Origin: CBDDLJ01 sp965230635
GTDB lineage: Bacteria > Pseudomonadota > Gammaproteobacteria > UBA1113
Direction of reading: 5' to 3'
Assembly (NCBI GenBank): GCA_965230635.1
Contig: CBDDLJ010000012.1
Location: 31,046 to 95,045, forward strand
Length of the DNA stretch: 64,000 bases
Each line of letters starts with the position of its first letter. The first letter of the stretch is position 1. The translations under genes were made by a program, and so were the position numbers. Shown here piece by piece: positions 35,901 to 43,584 of this stretch. Under the pieces are notes generated by a model. The model was not told the DNA's origin. It made no database searches and worked only from the letters and a program-made list of their open reading frames with translations.

Positions 35901-37212
35901 ACCAATAGAAATTGACTTCAAAAGTCAACTAAGAAAAACAGAAGCCTCTCCTGCGGGGCTTGCAGTCCAAGGGTCTAAGAAAAAAATAATTATAGGAGAG
36001 GCAAGTAAGGAAATAATTAAAGCTCCCGCTTCACCATTGAAAGGATTACCAAGAAGCATGGCTAACAGGCTTGTTAGAGAATTTAGAGAGTTAGCAACTA
36101 ACAAGAAATCTCCAATATTAAGCAAACAAAATGCACCAAGCGTAACGGCAAAAACTAACTTGGTACGGGATAAAATTTCTCCTTATTTTGAAAAATTAAG
36201 CAGCCGTGAACATTTGCCTAAGCGGGAAGATGTCAGAAATATAATGGAAAATATACTAAATGAATTTGGCCTTGAAAAAGGCAATAAGGATAAATATGAT
36301 TTCATTATACAAGTGGGAAGAGAAAAAAACAACTTTGTTGATTTTTTTGCCAAAGAAGTACATGATGAACTAAAAAACTTCTTCAAAAATAAAAACATAA
36401 CCAACTCTGGTTTTAAAATATCTAAAAGAAAAATGGAAAAAAAAGTGGAAAAAACACTACCATTTCTTGATAAAGCTACATCTAAACAATTGCTCTCAGA
36501 CATTCAAGAAAGCTTTGGAATTGAACTGAGAAAAGATAGTGGTATAGGACATGGTAAAAGAGTTACTATAGGTTATAGGTTGAGGGCAGAAGATGTTAAA
36601 GAAGATGAAAAACATAGGTACAAAGCAGAAATTTATAATGAAGAACCTTTTTATGAGTTAAAACACAGCGAGCAAGAAGATTTTGTTTATAAGAAGCTTG
36701 AAGAATTTCTTAATAATTTGATCAAGTTAAAGAAGAAGCCAGAAATTGCTAATATAAAAGAGGCTATTAATGTTTTCATAAAAGAAAAATTAGGATTCAC
36801 GAATGAAGAAATTAAAACAAATAAGGAATTTGTCGGGTCAAAATATAACCCCTCTGAGCAGCTAAAAAGAGAATACTGGAAAGAATTAATCGAGGCGAAA
36901 CGACATTTTGAATCTAAATTAAAAAAATATTCTGACGGTAAAAAATCAAAAAAATCTCATTTTTTTCACCGTTTTTTCAAAATGATAAGTAAGGTAAAAA
37001 CAAGTCCATCAGAAGAGCTTAAAGCTATCAATGAAAAAGCAGAAATAAAGCACAATATTAGCAAAATTGAAAAAGAAATGGTGAGAGTGAAACATATCGA
37101 TTTATCTCTGTCTGGATACCAAGCTAAACAAATTGTTGATGCGGTGCAAAATGCCTGGAATTTAGAGCATAAACTGAATGTAAAACATATTTTTGGATTA
37201 AAAAATAAATGA
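32983..37212 (+). CDS. Large protein with coiled coil, polyproline and WH2-like motif, 1409 residues
   Basis: The ATG follows GAGGAAT, a weak ribosome site. Residues 1 to about 800 are helical and unlike anything I know. Residues 817-848 form a coiled coil (LKAAEQRAEAAEHRAKVAED). Then comes PPPPPLPPKP at 873-882 and, at 917-936, LQAALYAEIAAGGKKLRPI, which fits the actin-binding WH2 pattern (L-x2-I-x2-G-x2-LK). DFKSQLRKT at 978-986 resembles DFRxxL actin-binding motifs. The C-terminal 350 residues are lysine-rich and helical. Polyproline next to WH2 is the layout of actin nucleators such as WASP and rickettsial RickA/Sca2, so an actin-directed secreted protein is possible; this is inference. 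No signal peptide or membrane segment is visible. A PmrA-like promoter precedes it. Confidence 0.7.
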   Translation: MNTMLKVFYKFAINVGVQKEKIDILEKIRKGNNEDVLSFFQSKTYMHFFEGDINSKVAILNEKFNIDNKKDIQQLSNILYQRFAYNQTKRTELLKILQELKSLQPNLVNAIIANKHIKSALLNDFPVETKALQLSDDNLPQDNHTEKKSIDIIKTYQENKSLNIFAKALPQTIIDYEKLKSEKDFNKYIAKAKHIISKNFSDTAIKIALDFKHDKTFIKNFYQFLKDADRPMVEILSAEATITGSKLDKKYMQNKLSFFDAENNQNLLIALGPAVFDMFEKNELLQNRYIVKLVEAMVTNDKMISYLASHANSRLAKLTMHFLFEKVRDNDGKIKKEYIDSRIKMAKTIAGKLGKDFNKVVAAQGNDFASKNAAILVNMANENNDIFQGLSSSTQAFSELLPVHHEFFSDSSNDAKNIRHDHENASRLAFLAEAKGTNFIRQHSKVIKEELLPKSIVAVRVYVSKAFSNIMSVFKNFPFAHYISKKNNGLVAQELVDHVRHDENFNLALAKDDLADVLTQRCSTIAEKKPEHAMLLFQRSKEFLDKKNIKRTHASPIMKMASEHNDVANALFKKRHGLFLQHAISIKDRLKALLKVNSEKSAIMVAIYNELFNSAAELTTSEFLALISDEVVQDFLLKESPNNNNDELLKAIEKFFIAVFVKHETLYLNKKICYYAALLPNVDLLLGLLDKGNLNNIEKGQMIFYHLSSVKKNPDVDFQDVLEKVAKYIKNDASLINSLKEMNSSAVGELVTTLDKDDSKNKNNSLADNKNDDYEELHAMTTERALHYCYTGIQNLVFNFKKYLNTELNSPIVNQQEIEQLKNQLKAAEQRAEAAEHRAKVAEDTVKTLQPNISVPTSKIAPTIAQPVAAVAPPPPPLPPKPKNNTGVKDNTMDLIQKTKQERKAAGKNEIEAGVDLQAALYAEIAAGGKKLRPIKSIVNKPKACPHSIANQAKLGLKKLKPISEPAERKKEKPIEIDFKSQLRKTEASPAGLAVQGSKKKIIIGEASKEIIKAPASPLKGLPRSMANRLVREFRELATNKKSPILSKQNAPSVTAKTNLVRDKISPYFEKLSSREHLPKREDVRNIMENILNEFGLEKGNKDKYDFIIQVGREKNNFVDFFAKEVHDELKNFFKNKNITNSGFKISKRKMEKKVEKTLPFLDKATSKQLLSDIQESFGIELRKDSGIGHGKRVTIGYRLRAEDVKEDEKHRYKAEIYNEEPFYELKHSEQEDFVYKKLEEFLNNLIKLKKKPEIANIKEAINVFIKEKLGFTNEEIKTNKEFVGSKYNPSEQLKREYWKELIEAKRHFESKLKKYSDGKKSKKSHFFHRFFKMISKVKTSPSEELKAINEKAEIKHNISKIEKEMVRVKHIDLSLSGYQAKQIVDAVQNAWNLEHKLNVKHIFGLKNK

Positions 37213-37217
37213 TGGTG

Positions 37218-37293
37218 TGGCTCCCCGAACAGGACTCGAACCTGTGACCAAATGATTAACAGTCACTTGCTCTACCAACTGAGCTATCGGGGA
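37218..37293 (-). tRNA. tRNA-Asn (anticodon GTT)
   Basis: The minus strand gives a full cloverleaf: acceptor TCCCCGA/TCGGGGA with G discriminator and encoded CCA, D arm GCTC-AGTTGGTA-GAGC, anticodon loop CTGTTAA giving GTT, and T loop GGTTCGAGTCC. Its 3' end lies only five bases from the stop of the convergent 1409-residue gene. Confidence 0.95.
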
Positions 37294-37364
37294 ACTGCTG
37301 TGTATAGTAAAGCCTTAGTTTATGAAAATCAAGCAGAATTATGCATGTGTTGGCATAGTTCTGC

Positions 37365-38549
37365 TTAATAATTTTCAACAAAGGTTTTAATACGTATTAG
37401 GGCATCGTTTAACTTATCTATACTGGTAGCATAAGAAATGCGAATGCACTGAGGATCGCCAAATGCGGTGCCAGGTACAACCGCAACCCCTGTCTTGGCT
37501 AATAAGCTATCAGCGAATTCTAAATCACTATTGATTTTGGGTAGTCTTTCAATAATATTAGCAATATTAGGAAAAGTATAAAATGTTCCATGACTTGCTC
37601 GGCATTCAACACCGTCAATTTCTTGCAAGCCATTCACAACAAGGTCGTGTCGTTGCTTGAATGACTTAACCATTTCTTGAACACATTGTTGATCACTTTT
37701 TAGTGCAGAAAAGGCTGCTTTTTGTGCAATGGAACAAGTACTTGATGTACTTTGTGATTGAATTTTACGCATACCAGTAATGATATCTTCTGGGCCTGCG
37801 GCATATCCTATGCGCCAACCTGTCATGGAATAAGCTTTGGATACGCCATTAATAACAATTGTCCTATCGGCTAATTCTGAGCAAACATTTAAAATAGAAA
37901 GAAAGGGCTTATGTGTCCATAAAATATGCTCATAGATATCATCACTCAAAATATAAATTTGTGGGTGTTTAATTAATACAGAAGCTAATTCTTCTAACTC
38001 TTGTTTATTATAAACCATACCAGAAGGGTTAGATGGGCTATTTAAAATAAAAATGCGACTTTTCTCAGTAATCGCAGCCTCTAATTGTTCAGCTGAAATC
38101 TTAAAATTTTGGTTGACACTTGATTTTACAAAGCAGGGGACGCCTTCGGCTAATTTACACATATCCGGGTAAGACACCCAGTAAGGGATGGGGATAATAA
38201 CTTCATCGCCGGGGTTCAACAGTGCTTGCATTGCATTGTATAAACATTGTTTTGCACCAGTTGAAACAATGATTTGATTATTGACAAATTTCAACGCATT
38301 CTCTCGTTCAAATTTTTCAATAATGCTTTCTTTTAATTCAGCATAACCATCAACTGCCGTGTATTTAGTAAATCCTTCATTAATGGCATTAATGGCTGCA
38401 TCTTTAATGTGCTGAGGCGTATCAAAATCAGGTTCTCCAGCACCTAAGCTTATAATATCTCCACCAGATGCTTTTAATTTTTTTGTTTTTGCATTTAATG
38501 CTAATGTTGCTGATGGCTTAATGCTACTGGCACGATTAGAGAGTGTCAT
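37365..38549 (-). CDS. Aspartate aminotransferase (class I, subgroup Ib)
   Basis: This PLP enzyme interconverts aspartate/2-oxoglutarate and oxaloacetate/glutamate. The 394 residues include LGAGEPDFDTPQHI near the N-terminus, IVSTGAKQCLYNAMQAL, LNSPSNPSGMVY, ILSDDIYEHILW, the PLP-lysine in INGVSKAYSMTGWRIGYAAGP, and the substrate arginine in CIRISYATS. The short N-terminus and the pattern match bacterial subgroup Ib enzymes such as AspB/AatA. Closely related prephenate aminotransferases cannot be excluded without alignment. It is read on the same strand as the tRNA-Asn downstream of it and is divergent from uvrB. Confidence 0.9.
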   Translation of the reverse strand: MTLSNRASSIKPSATLALNAKTKKLKASGGDIISLGAGEPDFDTPQHIKDAAINAINEGFTKYTAVDGYAELKESIIEKFERENALKFVNNQIIVSTGAKQCLYNAMQALLNPGDEVIIPIPYWVSYPDMCKLAEGVPCFVKSSVNQNFKISAEQLEAAITEKSRIFILNSPSNPSGMVYNKQELEELASVLIKHPQIYILSDDIYEHILWTHKPFLSILNVCSELADRTIVINGVSKAYSMTGWRIGYAAGPEDIITGMRKIQSQSTSSTCSIAQKAAFSALKSDQQCVQEMVKSFKQRHDLVVNGLQEIDGVECRASHGTFYTFPNIANIIERLPKINSDLEFADSLLAKTGVAVVPGTAFGDPQCIRISYATSIDKLNDALIRIKTFVENY

Positions 38550-38680
38550 TGTACTTTTCCTTTCCCTGATATTACTGGCTAATTTTTGATTTTTTAGGCT
38601 ATACTACCTAAATGACTAAATTGTACGTATAATTTTAGCATATGTATAGCAGACATTAAAAATGTTACGGTATTTTTAAC

Positions 38681-40687
38681 ATGAAACAGTTTAGAATTCA
38701 CTCACATTTAAAACCTTCCGGCGATCAACCTCAAGCGATAGAGACATTATACGCAGGCATAGAGCAAGGACTTGCTCACCAAACCTTGTTAGGCGTTACT
38801 GGATCTGGCAAAACGTTCACAATCGCGAATATTATTGAAAAATGCCAACGACCAACGCTTATTTTGGCACCAAACAAAACATTAGCGGCACAATTGTACG
38901 GAGAAATGAAAGATTTTTTTCCAGAAAATGCAATTGAATATTTTGTTTCCTATTATGATTACTATCAACCAGAAGCTTATGTACCTGCGTCCGGAACCTA
39001 TATTGAAAAAGATGCTTCAGTTAATGAACATATAGAGCAAATGCGGTTATCAGCGACAAAAGCAATGCTAGAGCGAGCTGATAGCATTATCGTTGCAACG
39101 GTGTCGGCTATTTACGGTTTAGGTGATCCTAAGACTTATTTAAATATGATGTTACACATATCACGCGGTGAAAAAATTAATCAACGAGATATTTTGCGAC
39201 GTTTGGCTGAATTACAATACAAGCGCAATGATGTCAATTTTACTCGTGCCACTTACCGTGTTCGTGGAGATGTCATCGATGTATTTCCAGCAGAATCAGA
39301 ACAAGAAGCCGCCAGAATAGAAATGCTAGATAATGAAGTTGAAAATTTAGTTTATTTTGATCCATTAACTGGGGAAATTCTACGGCGAGTTCCTAGGCTG
39401 AGCATTTATCCTAAGACTCATTATGTCACCCCTAGAGAAACGATTTTAAAGACAGTCAAGCAAGTAAAGCGAGATTTGAAAAAGCGCATCAAAGAATTTG
39501 AACAGTTGAATAAACATATTGAAAGACAACGTATAGAGGAACGCACAACATTTGATATTGAAATGATGTTGGAAATCGGTTATTGCCAAGGAGTTGAAAA
39601 TTATTCCCGTTATTTATCTGGTAGAAGCAGTGGCGATCCACCACCAACTTTATTTGATTATTTGCCTGATAATGCCTTACTCATTATTGATGAATCTCAT
39701 GTTACCATTCCGCAATTAGGTGCAATGTATAAAGGTGATTATTCTCGAAAATTAAATTTAGTCGAGTATGGTTTTCGTTTGCCTGCCGCACTAGATAATA
39801 GACCATTAAAGTTTGAAGAGTTTGAGCAGCGTGCCGTGCAAATGGTGTTTGTTTCTGCAACGCCAGCAGCTTATGAAAAAGAAAAATCCAGCCAAACAGT
39901 TGAACAAATTATAAGACCCACGGGGTTACTTGATCCTAAAATTGAAGTTCGGCCCATAGCAAGCCAGGTAGATGATGTTTTATCTGAAATTAATATAAGA
40001 GCAGCCAAAGGTGAACGTGTTTTGATTACCACATTGACTAAACGCATGGCAGAAGATTTAACTGAATATTTGCAAGAGCACAGAGTACGTGTGCGTTATT
40101 TGCATTCAGATGTTGATACAGTTGAACGTGTTGAAATTATTCGAGATTTACGCTTAGGCGAGTTTGATGTATTGGTTGGCATTAATTTACTGCGTGAAGG
40201 ATTAGATTTGCCTGAAGTATCTTTAGTTGCTATATTAGACGCGGATAAAGAAGGTTTTTTACGCTCTGAGCGCTCGCTAATACAGACAATTGGACGTGCT
40301 GCGCGCAATATGAATGGTACCGCTATTTTATACGCCGATAAAATCACTCGCTCAATGCAATTTGCCATCGATGAAACAGAAAGACGACGAAAAAAACAAG
40401 AAAATTATAATAAAAAACATAATATCACGCCAACGAGCATCAAAAATCAAGTCAAAAATATTCTAGAGGGGGCAAGCGCTGAAGATAAACCATCATCGTA
40501 TAAATATTTAAACGTAGCAGAAAAACAAGCTGAATATAAATCCTTATCACCACAGGCATTGGCAAAACAATTAAATACGTTAGAAAAGCAAATGTTAGAT
40601 CATGCGCAAAATTTAGAGTTTGAGCAAGCAGCTAAAATACGTGATGAAATTTCAGCATTAAAGGATGGTATGTTAGGCATAAAATAA
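38681..40687 (+). CDS. uvrB: Excinuclease ABC subunit B
   Basis: UvrB is the DNA-damage-verifying helicase-like core of nucleotide excision repair, working with UvrA and UvrC. The 668 residues show Walker A LGVTGSGKTFTIAN near residue 38, the beta-hairpin YYDYYQPEAYVP, the DESH box in LLIIDESHVT, VFVSATPAAYE, helicase motifs LITTLTKRMAEDL and GINLLREGLDLPEV, QTIGRAARN, and a C-terminal UVR motif binding UvrC (AKQLNTLEKQMLDHAQNLEF). There is no clear ribosome site, and a TATAAT at 38628-38633 may be its -10. It converges on mltD with only 6 bases between the stops. A small inverted repeat, GCATAA/TTATGC (40677-40699), spans that junction. Confidence 0.97.
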   Translation: MKQFRIHSHLKPSGDQPQAIETLYAGIEQGLAHQTLLGVTGSGKTFTIANIIEKCQRPTLILAPNKTLAAQLYGEMKDFFPENAIEYFVSYYDYYQPEAYVPASGTYIEKDASVNEHIEQMRLSATKAMLERADSIIVATVSAIYGLGDPKTYLNMMLHISRGEKINQRDILRRLAELQYKRNDVNFTRATYRVRGDVIDVFPAESEQEAARIEMLDNEVENLVYFDPLTGEILRRVPRLSIYPKTHYVTPRETILKTVKQVKRDLKKRIKEFEQLNKHIERQRIEERTTFDIEMMLEIGYCQGVENYSRYLSGRSSGDPPPTLFDYLPDNALLIIDESHVTIPQLGAMYKGDYSRKLNLVEYGFRLPAALDNRPLKFEEFEQRAVQMVFVSATPAAYEKEKSSQTVEQIIRPTGLLDPKIEVRPIASQVDDVLSEINIRAAKGERVLITTLTKRMAEDLTEYLQEHRVRVRYLHSDVDTVERVEIIRDLRLGEFDVLVGINLLREGLDLPEVSLVAILDADKEGFLRSERSLIQTIGRAARNMNGTAILYADKITRSMQFAIDETERRRKKQENYNKKHNITPTSIKNQVKNILEGASAEDKPSSYKYLNVAEKQAEYKSLSPQALAKQLNTLEKQMLDHAQNLEFEQAAKIRDEISALKDGMLGIK

Positions 40688-40693
40688 GCTTTA

Positions 40694-42307
40694 TTATGCT
40701 TTGTCCAATTTAAAATATTGAGGAATATGTAATATTTGTCCAACTTTAATTTTCTCAGAATCGAGCTGATTAGCTTGTTTTAATATGTTAATTTCAATTT
40801 GATATTGTTGGGCTAAGCGATGTAATGAATCCCCGGGTTTAACTTTATAAGGTTGCGTTGAAGTCAATTTGGGTTTTGTTGATGTTGTTGATTTTTTTAC
40901 TGAGCTAGGCAGGTATATTTTTTGTCCTGGATAAATATAGGTTTTTATTTCATTATTTGCTAACAATAATTGTTTAATAGGTACTTTGTAATCTTTTGCT
41001 ATTTTAAGTAAAGAATCACCTGTTTGCACGATATGAAAGTTTGCTGCAGGATTTCGAATTTGCAATTTTTTTCCTACACGTAAAGTTGAACTAGCTGATA
41101 AGTTATTCCAAACAAGTAAATCATCTACATTAATGCGGTTCTTTTTGGCAATTTTCCAAAGTGAATCACCTTGCTCAACAATATGATAATTTGAACGATT
41201 CAAATTATCTAGACGACGTTGAATTTTTGCATAATGTGTATTTTTTGTTACATATTCAGTATTCTTAGGAATGAGTAATATCTGTGAAGTTGAGATATTA
41301 TTGTGAGGTAATTTATTTGCCACTTTAATTGCGTGAGGAGATGCATTATATTTTCTGGCAATATGCGTGAGCGTTTCATTTTCTTTTACAGTGTAACGCA
41401 ACATTTTACTATGCTTTCCCATTTCTTTAAATAAATTGTTTTCAAAAGTACTAAGCTTATTTAAAGGCAGTAATAATTTATGTGGACCATCAGGATCAGT
41501 AGACCAACGATTATATCCTGGATTGAGTTGGTATAATTCATTTAAGCTGATATCAGCTAACTTAGCTGCATTGGCTAAGTTAATTTGAAAACCAACATCG
41601 ACTTCAGCAAAGGTTGGTTGTGTAGCAATTTTTGGCAATTTAACATGATATTTTGCTGGATTTTTAATTATCTCCGCTAAAGCAAGTAATCGTGGAACAT
41701 AGGCTTTTGTTTCATAGGGTAATTTCAGAGAGAAAAAATTAGTCGATAAATTTCTTGCTTTATTATAGCGTACAGCTCGTTGAACACTACCGGTCCCAGC
41801 ATTATAAGCAGCAATAGCTAAATACCAATTACCTTTAAATATTTTATTTAAATCTTTCAGGTGAGTTAACGCTGCACTTGTTGAAGTGACAATGTCACGA
41901 CGGCCATCATACCACCAATTTTGTTTAACACCCACACTGGTTGCCGTTTGAGGCATAAACTGCCATAAACCGGCAGCGCCAACCCATGAGTGAGCAAAGG
42001 GATCATAAGCACTTTCAATAACAGGTAATAATACTAATTCAGCGGGCAGGCCACGTCTTTCTACTTCTTGACTAATATAATACATATAAATGGAAGCTTT
42101 TTTTGTTATTTGATCTAAAAAATTTCTATTTTTTTGAAAAAATTGGATTTGTTCTTTTACTTCGTGACGGTTAGTATAATGCTCTAGCTTAAAATCATCA
42201 GTAATATATTGCAGTAAGTTATCACTGTTTTTAGCATATGTTATCGTTTCAAAGTTAAAACACAGAAGTAAAAAACAAAAAATAGACAGATACTTTTTAA
42301 CTTGCAT
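40694..42307 (-). CDS. mltD: Membrane-bound lytic murein transglycosylase D
   Basis: MltD cleaves peptidoglycan glycan strands in the periplasm. I start it at ATG 42307, where AAGGAA lies upstream and a proper signal peptide follows (MQVKKYLSIFCFLLLCFNFE, cleavage after ITYA). A longer frame to 42382 would precede the signal. The SLT domain has the catalytic glutamate in LLPVIESAYDPFAHS and then GAAGLWQFMPQTA and AYNAGTGSVQRAV. Four LysM repeats follow (for example HIVEQGDSLWKIAKKN and YKVKPGDSLHRLAQQY); the E. coli enzyme has two. No lipobox cysteine sits at the cleavage site, so it may be periplasmic rather than lipid-anchored. It overlaps the end of gloB by 11 bases, indicating cotranscription. 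Confidence 0.92.
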   Translation of the reverse strand: MQVKKYLSIFCFLLLCFNFETITYAKNSDNLLQYITDDFKLEHYTNRHEVKEQIQFFQKNRNFLDQITKKASIYMYYISQEVERRGLPAELVLLPVIESAYDPFAHSWVGAAGLWQFMPQTATSVGVKQNWWYDGRRDIVTSTSAALTHLKDLNKIFKGNWYLAIAAYNAGTGSVQRAVRYNKARNLSTNFFSLKLPYETKAYVPRLLALAEIIKNPAKYHVKLPKIATQPTFAEVDVGFQINLANAAKLADISLNELYQLNPGYNRWSTDPDGPHKLLLPLNKLSTFENNLFKEMGKHSKMLRYTVKENETLTHIARKYNASPHAIKVANKLPHNNISTSQILLIPKNTEYVTKNTHYAKIQRRLDNLNRSNYHIVEQGDSLWKIAKKNRINVDDLLVWNNLSASSTLRVGKKLQIRNPAANFHIVQTGDSLLKIAKDYKVPIKQLLLANNEIKTYIYPGQKIYLPSSVKKSTTSTKPKLTSTQPYKVKPGDSLHRLAQQYQIEINILKQANQLDSEKIKVGQILHIPQYFKLDKA

Positions 42308-43103
42308 GATATAAAAATTCCTTTTCAGAAAAGGTAAAATGATCCTTCCATTCACGAATAACAGCAAAAACATCAACGGCACTAGGTAATATTTTTTTTA
42401 CCTGTTGTTCAGCACTTAGCTTAACGCTATCCATAGCACAACGTAAAAATGGATTAACTTGTTTCTCACGTTTAAGCGAGCCAGGAACGGTGATTTTATT
42501 TTGCTTACGTGCCGCAATAACGTTGATTAACTCAGTGCTAATATGCTCATTGTCTGGTTCAACTTTTTGCGCAAACATTAAATTGGCCAGAGTATATTCA
42601 TGAGCACAGAAAATAACCGTGTCATCAGGCAATGCCGCAATTTTTGCTAAAGATTTGTACATTTGCTCAGCAGTTCCTTCAAATAAACGCCCACAACCAC
42701 CTAAAAATAGGGTATCACCACAAAATAAACACTCACCATTATAAAAAGCGATATGATCGAGTGTATGTCCTGGAACAGTTAATATTTCAAACCTCATTCC
42801 AATTGCTTGCAGATAAAATATATCGGCGTCATTTAAACGATATTTGATATAAGATTTATCCGATTGTTGTGAGCCATAGACAGGAATAGAGTATTTTTTA
42901 ACCAACCATGGAATGCCGGCTGAATGATCGGTATGATGATGCGTCAAAAAGATAGCAATAGGTGCTAAATCATACTTTTTTATTGCATTAACGACAACCT
43001 GTGCATCGCCTGGATCGACAATAATGGTATTATTATTATGCTTATTGGTGATTAACCATATGTAATTATCATTAAATGCTCTAACAGGAATACAGTATTT
43101 CAC
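42297..43103 (-). CDS. gloB: Hydroxyacylglutathione hydrolase (glyoxalase II)
   Basis: GloB hydrolyses S-lactoylglutathione to lactate and glutathione, finishing methylglyoxal detoxification in the cytosol. The metallo-beta-lactamase fold has LTHHHTDHSAGIPWL (THxHxDH metal motif), VPGHTLDHIAFY, CLFCGDTLFLGGCGRLFEG and the second-histidine region FCAHEYTLANLMFA, followed by the C-terminal HAGH helical domain with KREKQVNPFLRC. The order matches E. coli GloB. The start is a GTG, either 43103 (KYCIPVRAFNDNYIW) or three codons earlier at 43112; I prefer the first because AGTGGA is well spaced for it and it aligns with family starts. In many gammaproteobacteria gloB and mltD are neighbours, as here. 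Confidence 0.94.
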   Translation of the reverse strand: MKYCIPVRAFNDNYIWLITNKHNNNTIIVDPGDAQVVVNAIKKYDLAPIAIFLTHHHTDHSAGIPWLVKKYSIPVYGSQQSDKSYIKYRLNDADIFYLQAIGMRFEILTVPGHTLDHIAFYNGECLFCGDTLFLGGCGRLFEGTAEQMYKSLAKIAALPDDTVIFCAHEYTLANLMFAQKVEPDNEHISTELINVIAARKQNKITVPGSLKREKQVNPFLRCAMDSVKLSAEQQVKKILPSAVDVFAVIREWKDHFTFSEKEFLYHAS

Positions 43104-43584
43104 ATCATCCACTTTTCATATTGCACACTGTTAATGATAAGAGGCTATGGGAATCTATGCAAGTGTAAAATTACGCGTGTTATTAATACAGGATGCTGCT
43201 TTAATGGTTTTAAACCGTTCATATTATAGTTAAAAAAATGCTGAGATGATATTAGCTTATTCCAACATAAAAAGTACTAATGTGGGCTAAATACAATCAG
43301 CTTGTTTACCACTTCTAGAATCCATACTGACCTTTGCTCATGGGTGTACTACATTCATACACGAAATTAAATTACCAGAGCACTAAAATTTTGCTTGACA
43401 GTTTTTAAATTAATGAAGTAGTCTTGATTTTATTGTAAGGAGAATAGATCAGGAGGGTTTCAAAGTACTTATCTAAATTAAGTACGTGTTATTTTTTTAA
43501 TGTCGACAGCATCAGCTAATAGTATTGTTTAACGAGGCTGATTATTTTTATTACTTAATTGAACACTTTAAGGGAGATAGTAAT
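43104..43584. other. Intergenic leader region before the 485-residue orphan gene
   Basis: TTGACA at 43395-43400 with TAGTCT at 43419-43424 (18-base spacer) is a possible promoter. Two Shine-Dalgarno-like strings, AAGGAG (43437-43442) and AGGAGGG (43451-43457), have no start codon at the right distance. The rest shows nothing I recognise. Confidence 0.35.
43465..43485 (+). terminator. Possible leader hairpin or attenuator
   Basis: GTACTT (43465-43470) and AAGTAC (43480-43485) form a perfect 6-bp stem with a 9-base loop, followed within six bases by a run of seven T. It lies 100 bases before the orphan gene start, downstream of the candidate promoter, so it could terminate transcription early. 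Confidence 0.35.
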
